NCBI GenBank assembly: GCA_017620525.1
Contig: JAGAUY010000085.1
Span: forward strand, 1-60,774
Reading direction: 5' to 3'
DNA: 60,774 nucleotides
DNA from: Oscillospiraceae bacterium
Lineage (GTDB): Bacteria > Bacillota > Clostridia > Oscillospirales > Oscillospiraceae
A program made the translations under genes and the position numbers. Every line of letters begins with the position of its first letter. The stretch's first letter is position 1. Below the pieces are notes generated by a model that was not told where the DNA came from, did no database searches, and worked only from the letters and a program-made list of their open reading frames with translations. This document shows, piece by piece, positions 1-8,730 of the stretch.

Positions 1-1
1 C

Positions 2-463
2 GGCACTCCTCAGGAAGTGTTCAATCATCCCTACAACCTGTTCGTCGCCGGCTTCATCGGCACTCCTCAGATGAACATGTTCGACGCCAAGCTGATCAAG
101 CAGAACGGCAAGTACGCTGTCGACCTGAACGGCTATGTTGTTGAGCTGTCCGAGGACAAGCAGGCTGCTCTGGCCAAGAACAATGTTGCTGAGCAGGAGA
201 TCGTTCTGGGCGTCCGTCCCGAGCACATCGAGCTGGTCAACTCCGGCATCGATGCCAAGGTCGACGTTTCCGAAATGATGGGTTCCTCCGTCCACCTGCA
301 TGTCAATGCTATGGGCCGTGACATCGTTCTGATCGTTTCCACCATGAACATGACTGGCGCTGAAGTTGCTGCTCTGACCGGTGGCGCTTCCGTCAAGTTC
401 GGTTTCGCAGGCCATGTCTGCCACGTCTTCAACAAGGAGACCGGCATCAACCTGGAAGCCTAA
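2..463 (+). CDS. Carbohydrate ABC importer ATP-binding subunit (MalK/MsmX/UgpC type), C-terminal part
   Basis: Only the last 153 residues are present because the window opens inside the gene, so the Walker motifs are missing. The end of the ATPase domain is recognisable from GTPQEVFNHP followed by FVAGFIGTPQMN, and the C-terminal OB-fold (TOBE) regulatory domain from VLGVRPEHIEL. In this family the protein energises uptake of oligosaccharides, and one ATPase often serves several importers. The malQ-glgP pair just downstream fits a maltodextrin or similar glucan substrate, but two terminators separate them, so this is a neighbourhood link and not one operon. Codon use is strongly biased, as in glgP, which suggests high expression. 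The exact substrate cannot be told from this fragment. Confidence 0.9.
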   Translation, partial: GTPQEVFNHPYNLFVAGFIGTPQMNMFDAKLIKQNGKYAVDLNGYVVELSEDKQAALAKNNVAEQEIVLGVRPEHIELVNSGIDAKVDVSEMMGSSVHLHVNAMGRDIVLIVSTMNMTGAEVAALTGGASVKFGFAGHVCHVFNKETGINLEA

Positions 464-480
464 GTTCCAAGCCATACAGA

Positions 481-514
481 CCGGGCCTGCTTCGGCAGGC
501 CCGGTTTATTTTTC
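481..514 (+). terminator. Rho-independent terminator of the ABC ATPase gene
   Basis: A perfect 10-bp stem (ccgggcctgc/gcaggcccgg) with a TTCG tetraloop is followed by a T-rich run (tttattttt). It lies 17 bases after the stop codon. Confidence 0.93.
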
Positions 515-515
515 C

Positions 516-552
516 TGCGGCACCGACTCTCCGGCGGTGCCGCATCTTTTTT
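516..552 (+). terminator. Second, tandem terminator
   Basis: A second 10-bp stem (tgcggcaccg/cggtgccgca, 9-base loop) followed by TCTTTTTTC lies directly after the first. The pair should insulate the downstream malQ promoter well. Confidence 0.85.
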
Positions 553-747
553 CAGCGGGCGATGACATCTGCGCAAACTGAGATTTGAGTCGGTAATTGG
601 GAGAAAAGGCGTTTTTTGTCGGTCTGCGGGGGATATTGCTGCGGCTGCGGGACTGTCAGGAGTGGGGATAATTAACATCAATTTTGGAAAGAATCTAATC
701 ATAATGCCAAAAATGTGAAATATTTGCCACTTTAAGGACGGTTTCTC
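553..747. other. Non-coding stretch before malQ, nothing recognised
   Basis: This is part of the 405-base gap between the transporter gene and malQ. Apart from the tandem terminators before it and the promoter and operator after it, I see no convincing reading frame or RNA structure. The second half becomes AT-rich (about 670-740), as is usual upstream of a promoter. Confidence 0.5.
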
Positions 748-776
748 TTGACAAATCAGGAAAAAAGTATTACTCT
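748..776 (+). promoter_or_regulatory. Promoter of malQ-glgP
   Basis: A perfect -35 TTGACA (748-753) has a 17-base spacer and a weak -10 TACTCT (771-776). TATTAC at 768 is a better -10 word but gives only a 14-base spacer. The weak -10 suggests regulated use. A LacI-family operator lies directly downstream. Confidence 0.6.
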
Positions 777-793
777 GTTACCGTACCTCTATT

Positions 794-809
794 TTGGAAA
801 CGTTTCAAA
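794..809. promoter_or_regulatory. LacI-family operator (MalR or cre-like)
   Basis: The perfect palindrome GAAACGTTTC (797-806) sits in the context TTGGAAACGTTTCAAA, with the CG centre typical of LacI/GalR/CcpA operators. It lies just downstream of the predicted promoter, where a bound repressor would block initiation or elongation. It could be read by a dedicated maltose repressor or by CcpA. The match to the Bacillus cre consensus is partial, so I prefer a local MalR-type repressor. Confidence 0.7.
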
Positions 810-868
810 TCTTGATTCGACGATTTCTGACGGAGTTTGTAAAGCTGAAACTTAAAGGAGAAATTGCG

Positions 869-2347
869 ATGCGTGAGAGCGGCATTTTGATGCATATCAC
901 CTCCCTGCCCGGCGCTTACGGCGTGGGTACGATGGGTAAGCAAGCCTTTGCATTTGTTGATTTTCTGGAAGAGGCCGGACAGAGATGGTGGCAGATTCTT
1001 CCATTGAATCCCACCGGATACGGTGATTCTCCCTATCAGTCCTGCTCCACCTTCGCGGGCAATCATTATCTGATCGATCTGGATGTGCTGGTGGAAGAGG
1101 GACTGCTGCAGAAGGAAGAGATCGCTACCATCCAGTGGAGCCGTAAAGAGACCAAGGCAGATTTTGGTCTGCTGTACAACAACCGCCTGAAAGTCCTGGG
1201 CATGGCATACGGCCGTTTCAAGGCTGATAAAGCATTTGATGCTTTCTGCAAGGAAAATGAGAGCTGGCTGCCGGATTTTGCCCTGTTCATGGCGCTGAAG
1301 GATCAGTTCGGCGGAAAACCCTGGTATCAGTGGGATCGGGATCTGAAATTCCGCAGGGCAGAGGCCCTGGAAAAGGCCCGCAAGGACCTGAACTGCCAGA
1401 TCCGCTTCTATTACTTTGTCCAGTATCTGTTTGATAAGCAGTGGACCGCGCTGCGCGAATATGCCCACGGCAAGAACATCTGCATCATCGGTGACGTGCC
1501 TATTTACGTTCCGTATGATTCCGTGGAGGTTTGGTGTCGGCCTGAGCTGTTCCAGATGAACGGGGAGCTGGATCCCGTTAATGTGGCCGGCTGTCCGCCA
1601 GATGCCTTTACCGCCGACGGCCAGCTGTGGGGCAACCCCCTGTACCGCTGGGAGGCCCATGCCGCGGAAGGCTATGCCTGGTGGATCCGCCGTCTGGCCG
1701 CTGCCGGAAAACTCTACGATATGGTCCGCATGGATCATTTCCGCGGCCTGGAGGCATATTGGTCCGTTCCCTTCGGCGACAAGACCGCCAGAAACGGAAA
1801 ATGGGTCAAGGGTCCTGCCATGGATTTCATCAAGGCCGTCAAGATCCAGCTGCCGGAGCTGAAGCTGATCGCGGAGGATCTGGGCTTCCTGACGCAGGAA
1901 GTGCTGGATATGCGTGATGAATCCGGCTTCCCGGGAATGAAGGTGCTGCAGTTTGCCTTCGACTCCCGCGAACCTTCCGACTATCTGCCGCATACTTATA
2001 CCAGGAACACTGTCTGCTATACCGGCACCCATGACAACATGACCATGCGGCAGTGGTTCGACACGGCGCCTGCCGAAGCTGTCAAATACGCCAGAGAGTA
2101 TATGCATCTTTCCGAAGAGGAAGGCTATGTCTGGGGTGTCATCCGGACTGCCTTTGCCTGTGTTTCCGATCTGTCCATCATCCAGATGCAGGATATTCTG
2201 GATCTGGGCGGTGAGGCAAGAATGAATTTTCCCGGAACTTTGTCAGATTCGAACTGGACATGGCGGGCAAAAGATGGTATAATTAACAAATCCCTGGCAA
2301 AAAAGGTCATGGGACTGACAAGACTGTATGGCCGCCTCGGCGGTTAA
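869..2347 (+). CDS. malQ: 4-alpha-glucanotransferase (amylomaltase, GH77)
   Basis: This cytoplasmic enzyme transfers alpha-1,4-glucan chains between maltodextrins and releases glucose. It makes longer chains that glycogen phosphorylase can attack. The 492-residue length is normal for bacterial MalQ. The family motifs are in order: TSLPGAYGVG near the N-terminus, LPLNPTGYGDSPYQ, VRMDHFRG (about 285-292, nucleophile Asp), LIAEDLG (about 333-339, acid/base region) and GTHDN (about 385). The start is the ATG at 869 because AAAGGAG (854-860) lies 8 bases upstream. An in-frame codon 75 bases earlier has no such site and overlaps the operator. glgP follows after 49 bases with no terminator or promoter, so the two form an operon. 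Confidence 0.95.
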   Translation: MRESGILMHITSLPGAYGVGTMGKQAFAFVDFLEEAGQRWWQILPLNPTGYGDSPYQSCSTFAGNHYLIDLDVLVEEGLLQKEEIATIQWSRKETKADFGLLYNNRLKVLGMAYGRFKADKAFDAFCKENESWLPDFALFMALKDQFGGKPWYQWDRDLKFRRAEALEKARKDLNCQIRFYYFVQYLFDKQWTALREYAHGKNICIIGDVPIYVPYDSVEVWCRPELFQMNGELDPVNVAGCPPDAFTADGQLWGNPLYRWEAHAAEGYAWWIRRLAAAGKLYDMVRMDHFRGLEAYWSVPFGDKTARNGKWVKGPAMDFIKAVKIQLPELKLIAEDLGFLTQEVLDMRDESGFPGMKVLQFAFDSREPSDYLPHTYTRNTVCYTGTHDNMTMRQWFDTAPAEAVKYAREYMHLSEEEGYVWGVIRTAFACVSDLSIIQMQDILDLGGEARMNFPGTLSDSNWTWRAKDGIINKSLAKKVMGLTRLYGRLGG

Positions 2348-2396
2348 ACATAATAATCACAGCGGATCTACCGCGAAAGATTGGAGAGCATGATTC

Positions 2397-4715
2397 ATGA
2401 GTTATAATTGTCTGAACATCGTCAAAGCGACTGAAGCTCAGCTGAAGTATTTCCACGATACTACCCTCCAGGATGCAACTCCTCAGGAGCTGCATGAGGC
2501 TCTGGGTAAGGCTGTCATGATTGCCGTTTCCGACAACTGGAGCGACAGCCGCAAGGCTCGCGCCCAGCAGCGTAAGGCATTCTACATTTCTGCTGAGTAC
2601 CTGGTTGGCCGCATGGTGTATTCCAACCTGTACAACCTGGGCATCCTGGACGAAATGAAGGAAGCATTCGCCGCTCACGGTGTGGATCTGGCCGTTCTGG
2701 AGGACATCGAGGACGATGCCCTGGGCAACGGCGGTCTGGGCCGCCTGGCCGCCTGCTTCCTGGATTCTGCCGCCAGCTGCGACATTCCTCTGTCCGGCTA
2801 CGGTCTGCGCTACAAGTTCGGTCTGTTCAAGCAGAGCTTTGACGCAAACGGCAGCCAGGTCGAGTCTGCCGACGACTGGACCAAGTGGGGCGATCCCTGG
2901 TCCTACCGCCGCGACAAGCACGCTGTCGAGGTCAAGTTTGCTGACCAGGTCGTCAAGGCCATTCCCTATGACATGGCTGTTATCGGCTACGGCACCAAGA
3001 ATGTGGGCACTCTGCGCCTGTGGCAGGCTGAGGCTGTGGAAGAGCTGGACTTCAACGCCTTCAACGACCAGGACTACCTGCGCGCTCTGACCCAGAAGAA
3101 CAAGGCTGAGGACATCACCCGCGTTCTGTATCCCAACGACTCCACCGAAGAGGGCAAGGCTCTGCGCATCAAGCAGCAGTACCTGCTGTCCTCCGCTTCC
3201 CTGCAGGATATGCTGCGGACCTTCAAGCTGAACCACGGCAACGATCTGACCAAGTTTGCTGATTTCTATGCCGTCCAGCTGAACGATACCCATCCCGCCA
3301 TGTCCATCCCCGAGCTGATCCGTCTGCTGATGGCAGAGGGCATGAGCTTCGACGCTGCTTTCTCTGTGGCGCAGCGTACCTTCTCCTATACCAACCACAC
3401 CGTCCTGAGCGAGGCTCTGGAGAAGTGGCCCCTGGCTCTGCTGCGCAAGGTCGTTCCCCAGCTGGCTGAGGTCATCTGCATGATCGACCACAAGTGCCGT
3501 CAGGAATTCCACCACGAGCTGTTCATCATCAACCACGACATTGTCCACATGGCCAATCTGTCCATCTACGTGGGCACCTATGTCAACGGCGTTGCGGAGA
3601 TCCACTCTCAGATTCTGAAGGACGACTGCTTCAAGGATTGGTACAAGGTTTATCCCGAGCGCTTCCAGAACAAGACCAATGGCATCACTCCCCGCCGCTG
3701 GCTGGGCCTGTGCAACCCTGAGCTGACCGGTATGATCCGTGAGAAGATCGGCGGCGATTTCCTGAACGATCTGGATAAGATCGGCGCCCTGAAGCCCATG
3801 ATCGATGACGGTATGATCCGGGAATTCAATGCCATCAAGCATACCAAGAAGGAACAGCTGTGCAAGATCATCGCTGAGAAGGAAGGCGTCCAGCTGGATC
3901 CCAACTTCATGTTCGATGTTCAGGTCAAGCGTCTGCACGAGTACAAGCGTCAGCTGATGAACGCCCTGTCCATTGTTGACATCTACTTCCGTCTGAAGGA
4001 CGGCAGCCTGACCGACTTCCAGCCCACCGCATTCATCTTCGGCGCAAAGGCCGCTCCCGGCTACATCAGCGCCAAGGCCATCATCCGCTACATCAACCGG
4101 ATTGCCAAGATGATCAACAACGACCCCGCTGTCAACGACAAGCTGAAAGTGGTCTTTGTTCAGAATTACAACTGCTCCTACGCTGAGCATATCATCCCCG
4201 CTGCTGATATCTCCGAGCAGATCTCTCCCGCCGGCAAGGAAGCTTCCGGTACCGGCAACATGAAGCTGATGCTCAACGGCGCTGTGACTCTGGGTACTCT
4301 GGACGGCGCAAACGTCGAGATCGACCAGGAGGCAGGCCGCGAGAACGAGTATATCTTCGGCCACACCGTCGAGCAGTTCAACGCTCTGAAGAAGCACTAC
4401 TATCCCCGCGGCATCTACGAAGTCAATGATCGTCTGCGCAAGGCTATGAACACTCTGGTGGACGGCACTGTTCCCACCGATGCAGATCAGAGAGCTCTGT
4501 TCGACAATCTGATGAACAGCGACCAGTACTTCGTTCAGATGGACTACGCTTCCTATATGCTGGAGAAGCTGCGCGCCAACCGCGATTACGCTGACCGCAT
4601 GGCATTCGGCCGCAAGTGCCTGATGAACATTGCCAGCGCAGCCAAGTTCTCCTCCGACCGTACCATTCGTCAGTACGCCAAGGAGATCTGGCACATCGAA
4701 CCCACTCAGTTCTAA
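2397..4715 (+). CDS. glgP: Glycogen/maltodextrin phosphorylase
   Basis: This enzyme phosphorolyses alpha-1,4-glucans to glucose-1-phosphate with a pyridoxal phosphate cofactor in the cytoplasm. At 772 residues it is a compact GT35 enzyme. The PLP lysine is in EASGTGNMKLMLNGA (Lys about 623). Other signatures are EDDALGNGGLGRLAACF, QLNDTHPAM, KTNGITPRRWL and VKRLHEYKRQ. The ATG at 2390 runs into a stop after a few codons, so the start is 2397, preceded by TTGGAGAG. Translation is probably coupled to malQ. Codon use is very biased (CTG, GAC, AAG, CGC), which points to high expression. It is followed by a strong terminator. Confidence 0.96.
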   Translation: MSYNCLNIVKATEAQLKYFHDTTLQDATPQELHEALGKAVMIAVSDNWSDSRKARAQQRKAFYISAEYLVGRMVYSNLYNLGILDEMKEAFAAHGVDLAVLEDIEDDALGNGGLGRLAACFLDSAASCDIPLSGYGLRYKFGLFKQSFDANGSQVESADDWTKWGDPWSYRRDKHAVEVKFADQVVKAIPYDMAVIGYGTKNVGTLRLWQAEAVEELDFNAFNDQDYLRALTQKNKAEDITRVLYPNDSTEEGKALRIKQQYLLSSASLQDMLRTFKLNHGNDLTKFADFYAVQLNDTHPAMSIPELIRLLMAEGMSFDAAFSVAQRTFSYTNHTVLSEALEKWPLALLRKVVPQLAEVICMIDHKCRQEFHHELFIINHDIVHMANLSIYVGTYVNGVAEIHSQILKDDCFKDWYKVYPERFQNKTNGITPRRWLGLCNPELTGMIREKIGGDFLNDLDKIGALKPMIDDGMIREFNAIKHTKKEQLCKIIAEKEGVQLDPNFMFDVQVKRLHEYKRQLMNALSIVDIYFRLKDGSLTDFQPTAFIFGAKAAPGYISAKAIIRYINRIAKMINNDPAVNDKLKVVFVQNYNCSYAEHIIPAADISEQISPAGKEASGTGNMKLMLNGAVTLGTLDGANVEIDQEAGRENEYIFGHTVEQFNALKKHYYPRGIYEVNDRLRKAMNTLVDGTVPTDADQRALFDNLMNSDQYFVQMDYASYMLEKLRANRDYADRMAFGRKCLMNIASAAKFSSDRTIRQYAKEIWHIEPTQF

Positions 4716-4730
4716 AAAACTGATTGTTCA

Positions 4731-4769
4731 AAAATCCCGCCTCATCCGAGGCGGGATTTTGCGTTTTTT
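4731..4769 (+). terminator. Terminator of malQ-glgP
   Basis: A 13-bp perfect stem aaaatcccgcctc/gaggcgggatttt with loop ATCC is followed by GCGTTTTTTG. Confidence 0.93.
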
Positions 4770-4790
4770 GGGGGTGCAAAGGCTCTTTGC

Positions 4791-4819
4791 GTGACATTTT
4801 GCAGCGGCTGTGCTATGAT
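4791..4819 (+). promoter_or_regulatory. Promoter of the XRE-type regulator
   Basis: GTGACA (5/6 of the -35 consensus), a 17-base spacer and TATGAT (5/6), preceded by TGC (extended -10). The transcript would start about 12 bases before the gene, giving a very short leader. Confidence 0.75.
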
Positions 4820-4837
4820 TTTCCCGAGGTGAGAATC

Positions 4838-5623
4838 ATGCGTGACATCGGAAAGAACATCAGGCAGCTTCGGCTGCGGAAGAATATGACGCAGGATGAA
4901 CTGGCGGAACGGCTGTTCGTGACCCGGCAGACCGTCAGCAATTATGAGACGGGAAAATCCAGGCCGGATGTGGAGATGCTGGTGAAGATCGGCGAGGAAC
5001 TGGGAACGGATATTCAGCAGCTGATCTATGGTCCGGAGCCGAAGCGGCTGAAACAGGAAGCGTTCCGCCTGATCATCGGAACGGGCCTGACTGTACTGAC
5101 AGGGATTCTTTGGCTGGTACTCAGCCCCATTGCCCAGGAACGCAGAAGCATCAGCTATGAGCTGGGTCTGATGTTTACGGTCTACTTTGTGATCCGCCCG
5201 CTGTTCTTCCTTCTGAGCGGATGGACGCTGTGCCAACTGGAGGGTATGGCGCTGGGGAAGAAGCCGCTGCGCGGCAAATGGTCACGCCGGATCGGTGCGG
5301 TTATGCTGGTCCTGGCTGCGCTCTGGTTTGGGCTGATGATCTGGTATCATACTGCGGTGATGGTCAACGAGTGGCAGTATGATCAGCATATCCGGGGCGA
5401 GTGGGTGCAATCGCAGATCGAATATGACGGAGAAATAAGCACGGCGATGAGCTGGTCCATGCTGCCGCCCCAGGTGCCGGCATGGCTGGAGTGGGTCACA
5501 TCAAAGCCGACATTCTATATGCTGCGGTATCCGGCGGCGAATATTCTGCTGACGGTCCTGTATGGGGGGATGTTATGGGTTCTTGGCGTTCCGTCGCCGG
5601 GGAAGAAAAACCCGGAAAGTTAA
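4838..5623 (+). CDS. XRE-family regulator with C-terminal membrane domain
   Basis: The 261-residue protein has an N-terminal Cro/CI-type helix-turn-helix (residues 1-60: IGKNIRQLRLRKNMTQDELA, VTRQTVSNYETGKSRP). About three hydrophobic segments follow (near LIIGTGLTVLTGILWLVLS, LGLMFTVYFVIRPLFFLLSG and VMLVLAALWFGLMIW), with another possible one at the C-terminus. Such proteins bind DNA while anchored in the membrane and probably sense envelope or ion stress. No ligand can be named. The start ATG at 4838 is preceded by CCCGAGGTGAGAATC, and upstream in-frame codons would fall inside the previous terminator. It stands alone, convergent with the LCP gene. Confidence 0.85.
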   Translation: MRDIGKNIRQLRLRKNMTQDELAERLFVTRQTVSNYETGKSRPDVEMLVKIGEELGTDIQQLIYGPEPKRLKQEAFRLIIGTGLTVLTGILWLVLSPIAQERRSISYELGLMFTVYFVIRPLFFLLSGWTLCQLEGMALGKKPLRGKWSRRIGAVMLVLAALWFGLMIWYHTAVMVNEWQYDQHIRGEWVQSQIEYDGEISTAMSWSMLPPQVPAWLEWVTSKPTFYMLRYPAANILLTVLYGGMLWVLGVPSPGKKNPES

Positions 5624-5670
5624 TTGGAATTATTTCCGCCGGAAGATATCCCGTGTCCCGATACAATCGC

Positions 5671-5713
5671 AAAAACCGCCCTTCGTCCAGAGTTCCGGAC
5701 GGAGGGCGGTTTT
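5671..5713. terminator. Bidirectional terminator between convergent genes
   Basis: An ~18-bp stem (AAAACCGCCCTTCGTCC pairing with GGACGGAGGGCGGTTTT, one G-T pair) has A-runs and T-runs on both sides. It serves both the XRE gene (+) and the LCP gene (-). Confidence 0.9.
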
Positions 5714-5715
5714 GA

Positions 5716-6942
5716 TCAGTTGGCGATCTTCAGGTCATCGGCGGTGATGGTGACCTTGTAGGGGTTGTAGGATTCGTCAATCAGCGCTGCGGTCTGGCTG
5801 CGGTCGAGGATATAGTAGGATACATCATTTCGGTATTCCGCAATGCCGGGCAGCGTATTGCTTTCGAAGTTCTTTATGCCCTGCAGCAGGGCCTTGGCGC
5901 ACCAGAGGTAGTTACCGGTGGTCAGGGTGGAAAGAGATCCGCTTTCCAGCAGGGAAATGGCTTCCAGAGCATCGGCAATGTGGGCAGGGGAGAGCCACTG
6001 CTCCATGCAGGCTTTCAGAACGGCCCGCTGGACTTCCACGCGGCCCAGGTCAGCCGTGGCATAACCGGCACGGAACCGCAGCACAGCCAGGACTTCCTCG
6101 CCGGACAGGTGCTGGTATCCGGCTGCCAGCGAGACCGCATCCACGTTCATATCCATGGGTACTTCCACGTCCACGCCGCCCATGATATCCACAATCTGGG
6201 GAACCAGGGTGAAGTCGACCAGAATATATCCGTCGGGCCGGTAGCCGATGATGTTCCGGACATAATCCATCAGGACGTCCATGCCTTCCTCACCGCCGCC
6301 ATTGCGTCCGTAAGCGGAGTTCAGCTTGGCGGCATTGCCGGAAGCGGTGATGGTATAGCTGTCCCGGGGCAGGCTCAGCAGGCTGACGCGTCCCTCAGAA
6401 CCGCTGAGATAGAGCAGCATCATGGTGTCGGTGCGCATACCGTCTGCGTCGGTGCCGCACAGAAGAATGGTTGCGGTATCGGATTTCCGGCTTCCGATGG
6501 GATCGTCGGATTTGGGCGGCTGGATGTACAGGCACAGGGCGATGATGCCGATGGAAAGCAGTGCGGCCAGAAGATGAATCAGTCTGAATCTTCGGCGGCG
6601 TTTTTTGCGCTTTCGGACGGGTCTGCGCTCCGGTTCCTCACGAATAGGGGACGCATAGTGATATTCCTCGGGACCATCGCTGTAGTCCTCCGGATCATAC
6701 CCGTATTCCGGTTCATCGTAATCATTGGGAGCATCCGGCTCCTGATATTGCTCGGGGGCGTCCCCGTAGCCGTTTGCGTAGTTGCGGTAGAAGCCGTCAT
6801 CGGCGCTTCCGCTTTCAAAGTCGAATTCATCCTCGTCGAACAGATCCTCCTGCGGATCCTCGGGCGGTTCCTCCATGACGGCTTCCGCCCGCCAGAGCAG
6901 CTCTTCAAGTTCGCTGAATTCCTGACGTTCACGTTTGTTCAT
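5716..6942 (-). CDS. LytR-CpsA-Psr (LCP) family protein with long acidic cytoplasmic head
   Basis: LCP proteins transfer undecaprenyl-linked glycopolymers (teichoic acid, capsule) to peptidoglycan at the outer membrane face. The 408 residues comprise an acidic, Asp/Glu/Tyr-rich cytoplasmic region (about 1-110), a basic patch RKRKKRRRR, one transmembrane helix (LIHLLAALLSIGIIALCLYI) and an extracellular LCP domain (ILLCGTDADGMRTDTMMLLYL, SLPRDSY, LNSAYGRNGG, VDVEVPMDMN). The start is the ATG at 6942, placed 8 bases after AAGGAGT; the TTG two codons upstream is too close to that site. The long head is unusual and may bind partners or be phosphorylated. A second LCP protein is encoded at 19058. 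Confidence 0.9.
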   Translation of the reverse strand: MNKRERQEFSELEELLWRAEAVMEEPPEDPQEDLFDEDEFDFESGSADDGFYRNYANGYGDAPEQYQEPDAPNDYDEPEYGYDPEDYSDGPEEYHYASPIREEPERRPVRKRKKRRRRFRLIHLLAALLSIGIIALCLYIQPPKSDDPIGSRKSDTATILLCGTDADGMRTDTMMLLYLSGSEGRVSLLSLPRDSYTITASGNAAKLNSAYGRNGGGEEGMDVLMDYVRNIIGYRPDGYILVDFTLVPQIVDIMGGVDVEVPMDMNVDAVSLAAGYQHLSGEEVLAVLRFRAGYATADLGRVEVQRAVLKACMEQWLSPAHIADALEAISLLESGSLSTLTTGNYLWCAKALLQGIKNFESNTLPGIAEYRNDVSYYILDRSQTAALIDESYNPYKVTITADDLKIAN

Positions 6943-6965
6943 AATCAAACACTCCTTCAGGCCCC

Positions 6966-6994
6966 ATTCTAGCGCAAAAAATCCATTCTGTAAA
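6966..6994 (-). promoter_or_regulatory. Promoter of the LCP gene
   Basis: On the minus strand TTTACA, a 17-base spacer and TAGAAT, about 25 bases before the start codon. Confidence 0.75.
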
Positions 6995-7024
6995 GAAAAG
7001 ACTGCATAATTTACTGATTGTTAA

Positions 7025-7060
7025 TGGTAAAATACCCCGCCTTTGGGCGCAAAGGCGGGG
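7025..7060 (-). terminator. Terminator of the phoB-phoR operon
   Basis: A 10-bp stem ccccgccttt/aaaggcgggg (7035-7060) is followed on the minus strand by TATTTTACC. It lies 6 bases after the kinase stop codon. Confidence 0.85.
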
Positions 7061-7065
7061 TGGAG

Positions 7066-8730
7066 TTACGGTTTGGTTTTGGGAAAGTGGATTGAAATGG
7101 TGGTTCCTGCGCCGGGAGCGCTGGTCAGGTCGATTGCGGCATTGTGGATCAGCGCCGCGTGTTTGACGATGGACAGACCCAGTCCTGTGCCGCCGACGGC
7201 CTTGGAATGGCTTTTGTCCACCCGGTAGAACCGCTCAAAGATCCGCTCCTGATGCTCGGGCGGGATGCCGATACCGGTGTCAGCGACAGTCAGGACCGCT
7301 TCGCTACCATGATCGGACACGGTGATGTCCACACGGCCGCCGGGGGTGTTGTACTTGATGGCATTGGTGCACAGATTGGTGATGATGCCGGTGATCAGAT
7401 GGGGGAAACCATCGATCAGGCAGTTGGTTCCGGAGAGGTTCATGGTGATTCCGGCCTGCCGGGCGGCGTCTGTCAGCTCCCGGATGACATCCTCTGCCAG
7501 ACGGAACAGATCCGTCCGTTCCTTCGTCAGACCGTCCGCGCCTTCGTCCAGCCGGGACAGCTTCAGGATATCTTCAATCAGTCGGACCATCCGCTGGGAT
7601 TCGGTGTAAATCTTTTCAGAGAACGCCGCCACATCTTCAGAGCGGACAAAGCCGCTTTTGAGCAGTTCTGCGTATCCGGAGATGACGTGCAGCGGTGTTT
7701 TCAGTTCATGGGAGACATTGGCGGTAAATTCCCTGCGCTGAAGCTCCAGGCGTTTCTTCTGAGTGATGTCAAAAAGCAGCAGTACGACGCCGCAAACTTT
7801 GCCTCCGGAAAGGACGGGGCTGGCGGCGGCATGATAGTCACCCAGCGGAAGGGTAACGGTCTGCTCGGCGTGGTTGCCTTCCAGCGCGGAGTGCAGCAGC
7901 GACTCGAGTACCTGCGCGTGGTTGAGCTGCAAAAACGCGATGCCTACAAACGGACGCACCAGACCCATGATCCGTGCAGCGGCGCGGTTCATGGTAAGCA
8001 CGCTGCAGCTTTCGTTCATCAGCACCAGACCCTCGGTCATGTTGTTGGTGACAGTATCCAGTTCCCGCTGCTTGCGTTTGAGCTGGGTGGCCTGGCCCTT
8101 GAGCTGCAACTGCTGGGTCTCAATGCGGTTGAGCAGGGGCCTGAGTTCCTCGTAGTCCGCATTGGACAGCGGATCATCCAGATTCAGATTGTTCAGCGGC
8201 TGGACGATGTTTCGGGACAGGCGGTGGGCAAGCCACAGCGACAGCACGGCTGCCACGATGATCATCAGGCAGATGGACCTGCCCATGCCGATGACCAGCG
8301 TCAGGATCGAGTACTGGGCCATGGAAAGGCGCAGAACCGTGCCGTCCGGCAGCAGCTGGGCGGCATAAACCGTCTGTTCCATCAGCGTTGCGGAGTAGCG
8401 GGCGCTTTCGCCGTAACCGGTTTCCAGGGCCTGGCGGATTTCGTCGCGCTCCAGGTGGTTCTCCATTTCAATGCTGTCGGTTTTGCTGTCATAGAGCACC
8501 GTTCCGTCGCCGCTGATCCAGGTGATGCGGTAATTCTCAATGCCGAGACCGATCAGATAGTCCATGCCCTCGTGGGCGACAGACTGGGCGGCGAAGACGG
8601 TCTGGGCCTTCAGCTGGCTTCGCTGGATTCGGGAATAATAGCCGTAAAGGGCGCCCATGATGATGATCAGGCTGGCGAAGAAAACCGTCAGCGCGACAAA
8701 ACAGATGGAATGATAGATTCGTTTTGTCAT
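7066..8730 (-). CDS. phoR: Membrane sensor histidine kinase, PhoR type
   Basis: The 554-residue domain order is TM1 (about 9-31), an extracytoplasmic sensor region, TM2 (about 146-168), HAMP, PAS (near NMTEGLVLMNESCSV), HisKA with FTANVSHELKTPLHVISGYAE (phospho-acceptor His about 341) and HATPase_c (NLCTNAIKYNTPGG, ADTGIGIPPEHQERIFERFY, GGTGLGLSIVKH). This is the architecture of Gram-positive PhoR/WalK kinases. The start at 8730 overlaps the regulator's stop by four bases (ATGA), so translation is coupled. The next transcription unit is a Na/Pi symporter with Pho-box-like repeats, so phosphate limitation is the likely signal. That function is inferred from context. Confidence 0.9.
   Translation of the reverse strand: MTKRIYHSICFVALTVFFASLIIIMGALYGYYSRIQRSQLKAQTVFAAQSVAHEGMDYLIGLGIENYRITWISGDGTVLYDSKTDSIEMENHLERDEIRQALETGYGESARYSATLMEQTVYAAQLLPDGTVLRLSMAQYSILTLVIGMGRSICLMIIVAAVLSLWLAHRLSRNIVQPLNNLNLDDPLSNADYEELRPLLNRIETQQLQLKGQATQLKRKQRELDTVTNNMTEGLVLMNESCSVLTMNRAAARIMGLVRPFVGIAFLQLNHAQVLESLLHSALEGNHAEQTVTLPLGDYHAAASPVLSGGKVCGVVLLLFDITQKKRLELQRREFTANVSHELKTPLHVISGYAELLKSGFVRSEDVAAFSEKIYTESQRMVRLIEDILKLSRLDEGADGLTKERTDLFRLAEDVIRELTDAARQAGITMNLSGTNCLIDGFPHLITGIITNLCTNAIKYNTPGGRVDITVSDHGSEAVLTVADTGIGIPPEHQERIFERFYRVDKSHSKAVGGTGLGLSIVKHAALIHNAAIDLTSAPGAGTTISIHFPKTKP

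Noticed and set aside
1-69. Direct repeat cggcactcctcag at positions 1 and 57
   Set aside because: It encodes the natural repeated GTPQ in MalK-type proteins (GTPQEVF and FIGTPQMN), so there is no need to invoke an end artefact.
2272-2284. TATAAT-like word inside the end of malQ
   Set aside because: There is no matching -35 at the right distance, and glgP is only about 110 bases on without an independent leader.
2307-4694. Long minus-strand open frame opposite glgP
   Set aside because: It is an antisense shadow; the plus-strand frame has all phosphorylase motifs.
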